Of a DNA stretch of 64,000 nt, positions 38,112 through 46,947 are shown piece by piece. The notes beneath the pieces were generated by a model. The model was not told the DNA's origin, did no database searches, and saw only the letters and a program-made list of their open reading frames with translations. The stretch comes from Gluconobacter morbifer G707 (GTDB lineage: Bacteria; Pseudomonadota; Alphaproteobacteria; Acetobacterales; Acetobacteraceae), in contig NZ_AGQV01000006.1 in the NCBI RefSeq assembly GCF_000234355.1, forward strand, positions 62,001 to 126,000, in the 5' to 3' direction. Every line of letters starts with the position of its first letter. Within the stretch, counting starts at the first letter, position 1. The position numbers were made by a program, and so were the translations under genes.

Positions 38112-39245
38112 ATGACCGATGCTCTTCAGCGCACGCCTCTTTACGATCTTCATCTCAAGCTTGGTGCGAAAATGGTGCCGTTCGCCGGGTATGAGATGCC
38201 GTTGCAGTACCCGGCCGGGCTGATGGCCGAGCATCTGCATACGCGCGCGAAGACCGGTCTGTTCGATGTCTCCCATATGGGGCAGATCCGCATTGCGGCG
38301 AAAAGTGGCGACGTGAGAGATGCAGCACTGGCCCTGGAAACACTGGTTCCGGTTGATATCGTCGGGCTGAAAGCCGGGCGGCAGCGCTATGGTATGCTGA
38401 CCAACGACCAGGGCGGCATTCTGGACGATCTGATGATCGCGAATATGGGCAGGGATCTTCTGGTGATCGTCAATGCGGCCTGTAAGGAGCAGGACGCGGA
38501 CCGGATCGAGGCAGCCCTTCAGGGCAGCTGTATCGTGACGCGCCAGTTTGACCGGGGGTTGCTGGCTCTTCAGGGGCCTGGCGCCCAGGCGGCTCTGGCG
38601 CCGCTGTGCCCTGCCGCTGCGGAGATGCGGTTCATGGACATGATCGAGACCGATATTGCCGGTGTGCCGGTCACGCTGTCGCGGTCGGGATATACAGGCG
38701 AGGACGGTTACGAGATCGGCCTGCCGGCGTCAGGAACGGAAAAGGTCGCCCGTGCGATTCTGGCGCAGTCTGATGTTCTGCCGATCGGTCTTGGCGCACG
38801 GGATTCGCTGCGTCTTGAAGGGGGCCTGTGCCTTTACGGGAATGACATCGACACGACGACGACCCCGATCGAGGCTTCGCTGGGGTGGGCCATCCAGAAA
38901 GTGCGCCGCGAAGGCGGTACGCGGGAAGGAGGATACCCCGGAGCAGATGTTGTCTTGCGTCAGGCGCGCGAGGGCGTAGGCCGCAAGCGTGTCGGTCTGA
39001 TGGCTGAAGGCCGCGCTCCGGTGCGGGCCGGAGCGAAGCTGTATGCCGATGCTGACGGGAAGACGGAAGTCGGTGTCGTGACGTCAGGGGCTTTCGGCCC
39101 GAGTGTGAAGGCTCCGGTGGCCATGGGGTATGTCGCGGCGGATCATGCCGCGACTGGTACCCCGCTCTTTGCGGAACTGCGTGGAAAGTTCGTGCCGGTT
39201 CACATCCGGGCGATGCCTTTCGTGGCCCCCGGTTTCAAGCGGTAA
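38112..39245 (+). CDS. gcvT: Aminomethyltransferase, T protein of glycine cleavage
   Basis: GcvT takes the aminomethyl group from lipoyl-H protein and yields methylene-THF and ammonia. The 377-residue protein has LKLGAKMVPFAGYEMPLQY, LFDVSHMGQ, SRSGYTGEDGYEI and a C-terminal domain ending HIRAMPFVAPGFKR. It is controlled by the glycine riboswitch just upstream (about 66 bases from the aptamer end to ATG). gcvH follows after 40 bases. Its product C1 units feed panB and others. Confidence 0.97.
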   Translation: MTDALQRTPLYDLHLKLGAKMVPFAGYEMPLQYPAGLMAEHLHTRAKTGLFDVSHMGQIRIAAKSGDVRDAALALETLVPVDIVGLKAGRQRYGMLTNDQGGILDDLMIANMGRDLLVIVNAACKEQDADRIEAALQGSCIVTRQFDRGLLALQGPGAQAALAPLCPAAAEMRFMDMIETDIAGVPVTLSRSGYTGEDGYEIGLPASGTEKVARAILAQSDVLPIGLGARDSLRLEGGLCLYGNDIDTTTTPIEASLGWAIQKVRREGGTREGGYPGADVVLRQAREGVGRKRVGLMAEGRAPVRAGAKLYADADGKTEVGVVTSGAFGPSVKAPVAMGYVAADHAATGTPLFAELRGKFVPVHIRAMPFVAPGFKR

Positions 39246-39285
39246 ACTGTCCGTTCCAGAAGATCATCCAAGGAAAAACCTAGTC

Positions 39286-39648
39286 ATGACGACTTATTAT
39301 ACCAAATCCCACGAATGGATCCGCCTCGATGGTGGTGACGAGGCTACTGTCGGCATTACAGCCCATGCTTCCGAGGAACTGGGTGAACTGGTCTTTGTTG
39401 AAGCCAAGGACGAGGGCACCGAAGTTGCTGCCGGTGATGCCGCTGCTGTTGTGGAATCCGTGAAGGCAGCATCCGACATCTATGCGCCGGTGGCCGGAAC
39501 GATTGCCGGTTTCAATACGGCGTTGTCCGATGATCCGACGCTGGTGGGCAAGGATCCGGAAGGGAAGGGATGGATTTTCAAGCTGAAGATTTCCAGCCCG
39601 GATGACCTGAAGAGCCTGCTGACGGCCGAGCAGTACAAGAGCCTCTGA
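39286..39648 (+). CDS. gcvH: Glycine cleavage H protein
   Basis: GcvH is the lipoylated shuttle of the glycine cleavage system. The 120-residue protein carries the lipoyl lysine 60 in VVESVKAASD and the surrounding H-protein motifs (GITAHASEELGELVFVEA; EGKGWIFKLKIS). AAGGA lies upstream of ATG 39286. It lies 40 bases after gcvT and is followed by a strong terminator before gcvP. Confidence 0.97.
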   Translation: MTTYYTKSHEWIRLDGGDEATVGITAHASEELGELVFVEAKDEGTEVAAGDAAAVVESVKAASDIYAPVAGTIAGFNTALSDDPTLVGKDPEGKGWIFKLKISSPDDLKSLLTAEQYKSL

Positions 39649-39655
39649 GGCTCGG

Positions 39656-39695
39656 ACGGGCTTTCCAGCAGGGAAGCCCGTTTTTTCTTTTCGTG
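39656..39695 (+). terminator. Terminator between gcvH and gcvP
   Basis: ACGGGCTTTCC / GGGAAGCCCGT stem followed by TTTTTTCTTTT, eight bases after gcvH. A standard intrinsic terminator inside what is functionally one gene set. Confidence 0.88.
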
Positions 39696-39729
39696 CCCTG
39701 ATTCCCGTCCTGACAAACCTGCCAGAGAA

Positions 39730-42576
39730 ATGACCGCCGTGACCATCCTGTGGCCTGAACAGACCGAAGCTTTCAGCTCCCGCCATATTGGCCCCCGCCC
39801 TGCGGATATTCATGAGATGCTCCGTACTGTTAGAGCCTCCAGTCTGGAGGATCTGATCGACCGGACCATTCCTGACGCCATTCTTGACCGTGGCGATCAC
39901 GGGATCGGTCCGGCGCTGACGGAGCAGGAGGCGTTGACCCGGCTGCGCGGGATCGCATCGCGCAACAGGGTTCTGACCTCGATGATCGGGCAGGGATATT
40001 ACGATACGATCCTGCCGCCGGTCATTCAGCGCAATATCCTAGAAAATCCGGCCTGGTACACGGCCTATACGCCGTATCAGCCGGAAATCAGTCAGGGCCG
40101 ACTGGAGGCGCTGCTGAATTTCCAGACGCTGGTGGCGGATCTAACCGGGCTCGACATTGCCAACGCGTCCCTTCTGGATGAAGGCACGGCCTGCGCAGAA
40201 GCCATGGCGCTGGCAAAACGGGTGGGCAAGGCGAAGTCCAACCGGTTTTTCGTGGATGCTGATACACATCCGCAGACCATCGACGTGGTGCGGACCCGGG
40301 CCGAGCCGCTGGGCTGGGAGATCGTTGTCGGCGACCCGGAGACGGATCTGGATGCGTCTTCCGTTTTCGGGGCGCTGCTGTCCTATCCGGGGTCTTCGGG
40401 TGCGGTTCGTGATCCACGCCGGATCATCACGGCGCTGCATGATCATGGGGCGATTGCGGCCGTGACGTGCGATCCCCTTGCAATGGTGCTTCTGGAAAGT
40501 CCGGGGGCGCTGGGAGCGGACATTGCCATTGGCTCGATGCAGCGGTTCGGGGTGCCGATGGGCGGTGGTGGCCCGCATGCCGGGTTCATGGCGACGCGTG
40601 ATGCCTACAAGCGCAACATGCCGGGTCGTCTGGTCGGTGTATCGCGCGACAGTGCGGGCCATCCGGCCTATCGTCTGGCGCTCCAGACCCGTGAGCAGCA
40701 TATCCGCCGCGAAAAGGCGACGTCCAACATCTGTACGGCTCAGGTGCTGCTGGCTGTCATCGCGTCCATGTATGCGGTTTATCATGGACCGGAGGGGCTC
40801 AGGGCCATTGCGGAGCGGGTCCATGGGATGGCGAGCATTCTGGCTGAAGGGCTGAAGGCTCTTGGGCTGTCCGTGGAGACGGATGCGTTCTTCGACACGA
40901 TCACGGTCAATGCCGGCGTGGATGCTGCGTCCGTCATGGAGCGGGCGCTGGCGGCAGGCATTAACCTGCGGGATGCCGGGCAGGGGCGGATCGGCATTTC
41001 CTGCGACGAGACGACGGCGCCGGATACGATCATTGCAGTCTGGAAGGCGTTCTGCCCGGAGGATGGGCGTGTGAGTGTCCTGGAGCGGGACCTCGCTGTT
41101 ACGGAGCGGTTGCCTGCCGGGCTGCGGCGCTCTGCTGATCTGCTGACCCATCCGGTGTTTCATGCCCATCGGTCCGAGACGGATCTGCTGCGGTACATGC
41201 GGGCCCTGTCCGACAAGGATCTGGCGCTGGATCGCACGATGATTCCCCTGGGGTCATGCACGATGAAGCTGAACGCCACGGCGGAGATGATTCCGATCAC
41301 CTGGCCGGAATTTGCGCGGATGCATCCTTTTGCACCGGCAGACCAGCAGCAGGGCTATGCCGAACTGTTCGCCTATCTGGAGCGTACGCTCTGTGCCATT
41401 TCGGGCTATGATGCGGTTTCGCTTCAGCCGAATTCCGGTGCGCAGGGTGAATATGCCGGTCTTCTGGCTATCCGGGGCTATCATCGTGCGCGGGGAGACG
41501 GGGAGCGGGATGTCTGTCTGATTCCGGCATCCGCGCATGGGACGAACCCGGCTTCCGCCCAGATGGCGGGGATGCGGGTTGCTGTCGTGGCCTGCGATGA
41601 GAACGGGAATGTCGATGTCGAGGATCTGAAGACGAAGATTGCGCGGCATGATGGGCAGATCGCTGCCATCATGATCACCTATCCGTCCACGCATGGCGTG
41701 TTCGAGGAGCGGATCGTGGAGATCTGTGATCTTGTGCATGCGGCCGGAGGGCAGGTCTATCTGGATGGGGCCAACCTGAATGCGCAGGTCGGGCTGGCGC
41801 GGCCCGGGCTTTATGGGGCGGATGTCTCGCATTTCAATCTGCACAAGACGTTCTGCATTCCGCATGGCGGTGGTGGTCCGGGCATGGGGCCGATCGGGGT
41901 GCGCGAGCATCTCCGTCCCTATCTGCCAGGCAGGAATGGTGTGGCGGTTTCCGCCGCGCCTTATGGGTCCGCGTCCATTCTTCCCATTTCCGCGGCCTAT
42001 ATCATGATGATGGGCGATGCAGGTCTGCGTCGTGCGACGGAACTGGCCATCCTGAACGCCAATTACATTGCGGCGCGTCTGGAGGGGCATTACCCGGTTC
42101 TCTACCGGGGGGCGAACGGGTTTACGGCGCATGAATGCATCGTGGATCTCAGGCCGCTGAAGGATGCCGTTGGCGTAACGGTGGATGATATTGCCAAGCG
42201 GCTGATCGATCATGGTTTCCATGCGCCGACCGTCAGCTTTCCCGTTGCCGGGACGTTCATGATCGAGCCGACGGAATCCGAAGGGAAGGGCGAGCTGGAC
42301 CGCTTCTGCGAGGCGATGATCGCGATCCGCCAGGAAATCGCGGCGGTCGAGGGTGGGGACATTGGCATGGAAGACAGCCCCCTGCGTTTCGCGCCGCATA
42401 CGACCGCCGATCTGGTGGGGGATTGGGAGCGGCGTTACAGCCGTGAAGCCGGATGTTTCCCGGGGGGTGTGAACACATCCAAATACTGGTCGCCGGTTGG
42501 ACGGTTGGACAATGCCTGGGGGGATCGGAATCTGATCTGCTCCTGTCCGGACATGTCATCTTACGCGGAAGACTGA
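39730..42576 (+). CDS. gcvP: Glycine dehydrogenase (decarboxylating), P protein
   Basis: GcvP is the PLP enzyme that decarboxylates glycine and loads the aminomethyl group on GcvH. The 948-residue single-chain form has an N-terminal half ([16 protein letters not shown]...) and a C-terminal catalytic half with the PLP lysine in [26 protein letters not shown]. Length matches the usual 950-960. Because the gcvH terminator precedes it, it may need its own promoter in the 80-base gap or rely on read-through. A terminator lies just behind. Confidence 0.97.
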   Translation: MTAVTILWPEQTEAFSSRHIGPRPADIHEMLRTVRASSLEDLIDRTIPDAILDRGDHGIGPALTEQEALTRLRGIASRNRVLTSMIGQGYYDTILPPVIQRNILENPAWYTAYTPYQPEISQGRLEALLNFQTLVADLTGLDIANASLLDEGTACAEAMALAKRVGKAKSNRFFVDADTHPQTIDVVRTRAEPLGWEIVVGDPETDLDASSVFGALLSYPGSSGAVRDPRRIITALHDHGAIAAVTCDPLAMVLLESPGALGADIAIGSMQRFGVPMGGGGPHAGFMATRDAYKRNMPGRLVGVSRDSAGHPAYRLALQTREQHIRREKATSNICTAQVLLAVIASMYAVYHGPEGLRAIAERVHGMASILAEGLKALGLSVETDAFFDTITVNAGVDAASVMERALAAGINLRDAGQGRIGISCDETTAPDTIIAVWKAFCPEDGRVSVLERDLAVTERLPAGLRRSADLLTHPVFHAHRSETDLLRYMRALSDKDLALDRTMIPLGSCTMKLNATAEMIPITWPEFARMHPFAPADQQQGYAELFAYLERTLCAISGYDAVSLQPNSGAQGEYAGLLAIRGYHRARGDGERDVCLIPASAHGTNPASAQMAGMRVAVVACDENGNVDVEDLKTKIARHDGQIAAIMITYPSTHGVFEERIVEICDLVHAAGGQVYLDGANLNAQVGLARPGLYGADVSHFNLHKTFCIPHGGGGPGMGPIGVREHLRPYLPGRNGVAVSAAPYGSASILPISAAYIMMMGDAGLRRATELAILNANYIAARLEGHYPVLYRGANGFTAHECIVDLRPLKDAVGVTVDDIAKRLIDHGFHAPTVSFPVAGTFMIEPTESEGKGELDRFCEAMIAIRQEIAAVEGGDIGMEDSPLRFAPHTTADLVGDWERRYSREAGCFPGGVNTSKYWSPVGRLDNAWGDRNLICSCPDMSSYAED

Positions 42577-42596
42577 TCTGGCGGATCCGGCGGAGG

Positions 42597-42632
42597 AGGC
42601 AGTGTTCCTGTAGGGGGCACTGCCTTTTTTTG
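42597..42632 (+). terminator. Terminator after gcvP
   Basis: GGCAGTG / CACTGCC stem with a 13-base loop, followed by TTTTTTT. It lies between gcvP and the converging ybaK-type gene. Confidence 0.8.
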
Positions 42633-42636
42633 AGGA

Positions 42637-43113
42637 TCAGGACGGGACTGTGACGTTAACCCACTGGTTTCCGGTCAGGTCCGCCAGTCGCTCTGGGGAG
42701 AGGCGGACGGAGGCGTTGATGGCGCCTGCGGCGGGATAGACTTCACGGAACGCCCTGAGGGATTCGTCGCAGTAAACCGGCAGGGGGGTGGCCAGTCCGA
42801 AAGGACAGACGCCGCCCGGCGGGTGGCTTGTGAGGGCCAGGACGTCTTCTCCGCTCAGAAATCGCGGGCGACCGCCGAAAGTATCTTTTGTCAGGCGGTT
42901 ATCCAGACGGCGCGTGCCGGCGACCACGATCAGGACCGTGCGGGCATTTGAACCTGAGCCAATTTTCACGCCCAGTGTCTTTGCAATCTGGTCCGGTTCC
43001 ACACCCAGCACGGCGGCCGCGGATTCGACGGTGGATGTCGGGGAATCCGTGATGATGGGGGGAAGATCGGGCGCCCGGGCGGCGAGGTCAGCGGTAACGG
43101 AAGCCAGACTCAT
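42637..43113 (-). CDS. YbaK/EbsC-type aminoacyl-tRNA deacylase
   Basis: The 158-residue protein has the YbaK fold: VESAAAVLGVEPDQIAKTLGVK (conserved Lys), TVLIVVAGTRRLD, LTSHPPGGVCPFGLATPLPVYCDESL and NASVRLSPERLADLT. Family members hydrolyse mischarged Cys- or Ala-tRNA(Pro). A single-domain free-standing editing factor is consistent. A parS site lies 22 bases before its ATG (43111-43113), overlapping its leader. Confidence 0.9.
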   Translation of the reverse strand: MSLASVTADLAARAPDLPPIITDSPTSTVESAAAVLGVEPDQIAKTLGVKIGSGSNARTVLIVVAGTRRLDNRLTKDTFGGRPRFLSGEDVLALTSHPPGGVCPFGLATPLPVYCDESLRAFREVYPAAGAINASVRLSPERLADLTGNQWVNVTVPS

Positions 43114-43135
43114 GAGGGAAATACCTTTCGGAACC

Positions 43136-43149
43136 GTTTCACGTGAAAC
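43136..43149. promoter_or_regulatory. parS-like ParB binding site 4
   Basis: GTTTCACGTGAAAC core with an A on the right flank (15 of 16 consensus positions). It lies in the leader of the ybaK-type gene and 60-70 bases ahead of the ABM gene on the other strand. Confidence 0.85.
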
Positions 43150-43210
43150 ACAAGGCTGTCATGATGGGCAGGAAAAAGCCATATGAGGCTGAAAAGCAGA
43201 CTGTTTCATC

Positions 43211-43558
43211 GTGAAAGCGATGGATCTTGCCAGGAAAGAAAATCTTTTGAGTCATCTGACATCCATCGTTGCCGTTGTGAGTGTTTCCGCTGAACATGCT
43301 GCGACCGTTGAGCAGGAATTTGTGCGCTGCACGGTTGCTTCGCGGCAGGAAGAAGCGTGCAAGCGGTATGTGGTCAGCCGGGATCTGGAAAAAGAGGGCC
43401 GGTTTACCGCGCAGGAGGAATGGGCCTCCCGCGAAGGGTTTGAGGAACATCTCCAGACGCCGCATTTCAGGGCGCTGGCGCGTCTTCTTGAAAAGCTGGG
43501 TGCGAAGGTCGATGTACTTCGGGTGCGCCCGCTGGATGATATTACGGACGCAGTCTGA
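43211..43558 (+). CDS. ABM-superfamily small monooxygenase-like protein 2
   Basis: This is a protein of up to 115 residues with an ABM fold, TSIVAVVSVSAEHAATVEQEFVRC... to LQTPHFRALARLLEKLGAKVDVLR. The start is uncertain: GTG 43211 gives the longest form, ATG 43220 and TTG 43247 (with AGGAAAG upstream) give versions starting nearer the domain. Its C-terminal helix segment resembles that of the gene at 37491 (LKTPHFEKFARTVKELG), suggesting paralogues. No heme or flavin cofactor motif is visible. Confidence 0.7.
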   Translation: MKAMDLARKENLLSHLTSIVAVVSVSAEHAATVEQEFVRCTVASRQEEACKRYVVSRDLEKEGRFTAQEEWASREGFEEHLQTPHFRALARLLEKLGAKVDVLRVRPLDDITDAV

Positions 43559-43666
43559 AGGACTGCGGGGTGCGAGGTTCCGGTGTTTTCCGCTGGTGCA
43601 TGAATGCGGGGAAAACGTAATCTGGTCTGACGGTATGGGCTGTCTGGCCAAGGGGAGGACAAACTG

Positions 43667-43873
43667 ATGGCATCCACGACATTCAGGATACAGGGCATGT
43701 CCTGTACAGGCTGTTCCAGCAGGCTTCAGAAAGCCCTTGAAGGCGTAGAGGGTGTTGAGGATGCGGAGGTAACGCTGGAACCGCCGCAGGCCGTCATCCA
43801 GTACGATGACATGCGAGTTTCGCCGACGCAGCTTCAGGAGACGGTTGAGGAGGTCGGGTTTGACGTGGTCTGA
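43667..43873 (+). CDS. Heavy-metal-associated (HMA) domain protein, CopZ-like
   Basis: The 68-residue protein is one HMA domain with the metal-binding MSCTGCSSRL (Cys at 13 and 16), followed by ALEGVEGVEDAEVTLEPPQAVIQYDD and a GF-D motif. Such proteins carry Cu(I) or similar soft metals to ATPase pumps. No pump gene is adjacent, so the partner is elsewhere. A strong AGGGGAGGA site precedes ATG 43667 and a terminator follows. Confidence 0.92.
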   Translation: MASTTFRIQGMSCTGCSSRLQKALEGVEGVEDAEVTLEPPQAVIQYDDMRVSPTQLQETVEEVGFDVV

Positions 43874-43898
43874 CCTGGTCTGAGCGAGACTGTTTTTG

Positions 43899-43928
43899 AA
43901 AAAAGCCCGCGTTCTGCGGGCTTTTTTT
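43899..43928 (+). terminator. Terminator after HMA protein gene
   Basis: GCCCGC-GTTCT-GCGGGC stem flanked by six A and seven T residues: a strong intrinsic terminator working in both directions. Confidence 0.93.
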
Positions 43929-43991
43929 ATGGGGAGGGGACGTGGAAGGGGGAATGTCGTAAAGTGGATGTCACATAAATGTGAGGTGCCT

Positions 43992-44345
43992 GTGAGCGAT
44001 GAACTGAAATGTCCGGTCTGTGCGTCGGAGCATGTCTATCCTGATGGCAGTCTGTGGGTATGTCCGGATTGTGGACATGAATGGAATCCGGAAGCGGCTG
44101 CGGCTGATGATCCGGCGGCGGAGGGTGCGGTCATCCGTGATGCCAACGGAACCGTGCTGGCCGATGGGGACAGTGTGACGGTCATCAAGGATCTGAAGGT
44201 CAAGGGATCGTCCCTGGTTGTAAAAGGTGGGACGAAGGTCAAGGGTATCCGGCTGGTGGATGGTGGCGATGGCCATGATATTGCCTGCAAGATCGCCGGG
44301 ATCGGGGCGATGAACCTGAAATCGCAATTCGTGAAGAAGGCCTGA
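43992..44345 (+). CDS. yjdM: PhnA/YjdM-type zinc-ribbon protein
   Basis: The 117-residue protein follows E. coli YjdM (formerly PhnA) closely: an N-terminal zinc ribbon with C-x2-C and C-x2-C (CPVCASEHVYPDG...CPDCGHEW), then GNTVL-like ADGDSVTVIKDLKVKGSS and KGTKVKGIRLV...IDCKI-type blocks ending SQFVKKA. Despite the old name it has no proven role in phosphonate use. The start is GTG 43992 with GAGGTG upstream. It converges with the TRIC-like channel gene. Confidence 0.9.
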   Translation: MSDELKCPVCASEHVYPDGSLWVCPDCGHEWNPEAAAADDPAAEGAVIRDANGTVLADGDSVTVIKDLKVKGSSLVVKGGTKVKGIRLVDGGDGHDIACKIAGIGAMNLKSQFVKKA

Positions 44346-44353
44346 AGTAGGGG

Positions 44354-44983
44354 TTACTTGCGATAGGTGGGGAGGCCCCAGCCTTTGCGGATGGCGCCGG
44401 CGCGGACGAGAAAGCCTGCTACGAACGCGAAGGCTGCGGCTGGAAAGAGGGGGCAGCCTAGGGCGGTCAGGGTGACATACAGGCTTGAGGACAGCGCTAC
44501 GGCCGTGACGTAGAGTTCCGGCCGGATGATGATGGAGGGGGCGCGGGCCAGCATGTCGCGGAAGATGCCGCCCATGCAGGCGCTGACGATGCCCATGATG
44601 GCAGCCGGCAGGATCGGGATGCCGTAGGCGAGGGCCTTGGCGGATCCGAAGACACCGTAGGCGGCGATGCCGATGCCGTCGAACCAGTCCACGGCGCGCT
44701 CTGACCAGAGGCGGCCAGGTGTAAACCACACGACGAGCGCTGACAGCAGGCAGGCCGCGATCGGGGCGGAGACGTGCATCCAGAAAACCGGCGCACCGAT
44801 CAGGAGATCCCGGACGGTCCCGCCACCTACGCCCGTAATGGCGGCGAAAAACAGGAATGTCAGGATGGTCTGGCGTCTTCTGGCGGCCTCGAGGGCGCCG
44901 GACACGGCGAAGACGACCGTTCCCGCAATGTCCAGCAGGGGGAGCAGGGAATGGGAAAAGGTTTGCAGAATGGGCGGGTGCAT
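44354..44983 (-). CDS. Trimeric intracellular cation channel (TRIC/YicG) family protein
   Basis: The 209-residue membrane protein has seven predicted helices and the two internal repeats of the family: DIAGTVVFAVSGALEAARRR...GVGGGTVRDLL and DGIGIAAYGVFGSAKALAYG...GGIFRDMLA. Homologues are K+ channels of the TRIC type. ATG 44983 begins MHPPILQTF; the upstream open frame overlaps glnA's end and is not used. Terminator-like repeat at 45015-45042 lies between it and glnA (both minus strand). Confidence 0.9.
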   Translation of the reverse strand: MHPPILQTFSHSLLPLLDIAGTVVFAVSGALEAARRRQTILTFLFFAAITGVGGGTVRDLLIGAPVFWMHVSAPIAACLLSALVVWFTPGRLWSERAVDWFDGIGIAAYGVFGSAKALAYGIPILPAAIMGIVSACMGGIFRDMLARAPSIIIRPELYVTAVALSSSLYVTLTALGCPLFPAAAFAFVAGFLVRAGAIRKGWGLPTYRK

Positions 44984-45014
44984 GGGGGCGGATCTGGTCG
45001 GAGGGCGGAAACAG

Positions 45015-45042
45015 AAAAGCCCGGCGCGATGGCCGGGCTTTT
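45015..45042 (-). terminator. Terminator of glnA
   Basis: AAAAGCCCGGC-GCGATG-GCCGGGCTTTT, an eleven-pair stem with A/T tracts on both sides, 27 bases past the glnA stop. Confidence 0.88.
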
Positions 45043-45068
45043 CCGCTCGAACTGACTGACCGTCCGGA

Positions 45069-46586
45069 TCAGACGGAGTAGTACATTTCGAACTCTGCCG
45101 GGTGGGGCGTGTGTTCGAATTTGTAGACTTCCGGCCACTTGATGTCGATGTAGCTTTCGATCTGGTCCTTGGTGAAGACGCCGCCTTCGAGCAGGAAGGC
45201 GTGATCTTCCTTGAGGGCTTCGAGGGCTTCACGGAGCGAGCCGCAGACCGTCGGGATCTGGGCCAGCTCTTCCTTCGGCAGCTCGTACAGATCCTTGTCC
45301 ATGGCGTCGCCCGGGTGGATCTTGTTGCGGATGCCGTCCAGACCGGCCATCAGCATGGCGGCGAAGGCGAGGTAGGGGTTTGCCGTCGGGTCCGGGAAGC
45401 GGACTTCGACGCGCTTGGCCTTCGGGCTGGTCGCATACGGGATACGGCAGGATGCCGAACGGTTCGCTGCGGAGTATGCCAGAAGCACCGGAGCTTCAAA
45501 GCCCGGGATCAGGCGCTTGTAGGAGTTGGTGGACGGGTTCGTGAAGGCGTTCAGGGCCTTCGCGTGCTTGATGATGCCGCCGATGTAGTACAGGGCTTCA
45601 TCGGACAGGTCAGCATACTTGTCACCTGCGAAATTCGGCTTGCCGTCTTTCCAGATGGACTGGTGGACGTGCATGCCCGAGCCGTTGTCGCCCGAGATCG
45701 GCTTCGGCATGAATGTTGCCGTCTTGCCGTAGGAATGGGCGACGTTGTGCACGCAGTACTTGTAGATCTGCATGAAGTCGGCGGATTTCACCAGCGTTGC
45801 GAACTTCGTGCCGAGTTCGTGCTGGGACTGGGCGACTTCGTGATGGTGCTTCTCGATCGGCAGGCCCATTTCGCCCATCGTGGAGAGCATTTCGGCGCGC
45901 AGGTCGTTCTCGCTGTCCACGGGTGGGACGGGGAAGTATCCACCCTTGACGACGGGGCGGTGGCCCATGTTGCCTTCCGGGTAGGCTTTCAGGGAAGCGC
46001 CGGGGCCTTCGATACTGTCGAGCTGGTACATGCCGAAGTTCGGGCCTGTACCGAACTGCACGTTGTCGAAGATGAAGAACTCGGCTTCCGGACCGAAGAA
46101 TGCCGTGTCACCGAAGCCGGCTTCCTTCAGGTAGGCTTCTGCCAGCTTCGCGGTGGAGCGGGGGTCGCGGTTGTAGAAGCCGCCCGTCTTCGGGTCCACG
46201 ATGTCGCAGAACAGGATCAGCTGCGGCTTGGCGGAGAACGGGTCCATGACGGCCGTTTCCGGGTCCGGCAGCAGGATCATGTCGGATTCGTTGATGGCTT
46301 TCCAGCCCTGGATGGAGGAGCCATCGAACATGAAGCCTTCGGTGAAGGTGTCATCCTCGATCGTGGAGACGGTCTGGGTCGTGTGGTGCCACTTGCCCTT
46401 CGGATCGGTGAAGCGCAGATCGACGAATTCTGCCGCGTGCTCCTGGATCATCTCGAAAACGCGGGCCACGGCCGCGGGGTTTGGTGCCGGTGGTTTGCCG
46501 GTGGCGGCTACGGGCTTTGCAGCGGAGCTGCGCGCCGAAGCGGCCTTCGGTTTCGCAGAAGTGGAGGTAGGGGCTTTCTTTGCCAT
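45069..46586 (-). CDS. glnA: Glutamine synthetase type I
   Basis: GlnA makes glutamine from glutamate and ammonia. The 505-residue protein has the GS blocks [29 protein letters not shown], the [12 protein letters not shown] segment, and the adenylylation tyrosine at 434 (DLYELPKEE; Tyr397 in E. coli). That offset of about 36 reveals an N-terminal extension of about 36 residues rich in Ala, Lys, Pro and Ser before the conserved [17 protein letters not shown]. The extension is in frame from ATG 46586 with AAGGCGA upstream. glnB is not adjacent. Confidence 0.96.
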   Translation of the reverse strand: MAKKAPTSTSAKPKAASARSSAAKPVAATGKPPAPNPAAVARVFEMIQEHAAEFVDLRFTDPKGKWHHTTQTVSTIEDDTFTEGFMFDGSSIQGWKAINESDMILLPDPETAVMDPFSAKPQLILFCDIVDPKTGGFYNRDPRSTAKLAEAYLKEAGFGDTAFFGPEAEFFIFDNVQFGTGPNFGMYQLDSIEGPGASLKAYPEGNMGHRPVVKGGYFPVPPVDSENDLRAEMLSTMGEMGLPIEKHHHEVAQSQHELGTKFATLVKSADFMQIYKYCVHNVAHSYGKTATFMPKPISGDNGSGMHVHQSIWKDGKPNFAGDKYADLSDEALYYIGGIIKHAKALNAFTNPSTNSYKRLIPGFEAPVLLAYSAANRSASCRIPYATSPKAKRVEVRFPDPTANPYLAFAAMLMAGLDGIRNKIHPGDAMDKDLYELPKEELAQIPTVCGSLREALEALKEDHAFLLEGGVFTKDQIESYIDIKWPEVYKFEHTPHPAEFEMYYSV

Positions 46587-46947
46587 CAGTCTGTCGCCTT
46601 GCATCGTGTGAACGGCCGCAAAACGATTAGGCGACAATTTGCCATCTGTCGAGTATTGCGACGGAGATCATTTTCTTTCCGGAAAGAGGGTAAACGGCAG
46701 CCGAAAATGTCTTTTCTGTCGTGAAATATCGCGGGTTCATTGCTCATTCCCGAAAGCAGGGTCTGCGGGTGGGGCGGGAAACCGGTATCGGGGGCGGGAA
46801 AAGGCCTGTGGCGCGTGTCTGGTGCCGGGGGATGAAGCCCGGGCTGTCATCGTGGAACATGGGGCGGGGCGTGCTCTTTTTCTTTTCAGAAGGCATATTG
46901 GCTGCAATGGTAATTTTCCTGTTTCCGGAAAAACAAAGCCCGACATC
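46587..46947. other. Intergenic region between glnA and aminotransferase gene
   Basis: A 361-base divergent region that should hold promoters for both flanking genes. It carries two related palindromes, TCTTTCCGGAAAGA (46674-46687) and TTTCCGGAAA (46922-46931), one at each end. No gene was supported here and no sigma-54 type -24/-12 element was recognised. Confidence 0.6.
46674..46687. repeat. Palindrome TCTTTCCGGAAAGA upstream of glnA
   Basis: A perfect 14-base dyad about 90 bases before glnA. A shorter copy of its core, TTTCCGGAAA, lies at 46922-46931 just before the aminotransferase gene. Candidate operator. Confidence 0.45.
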
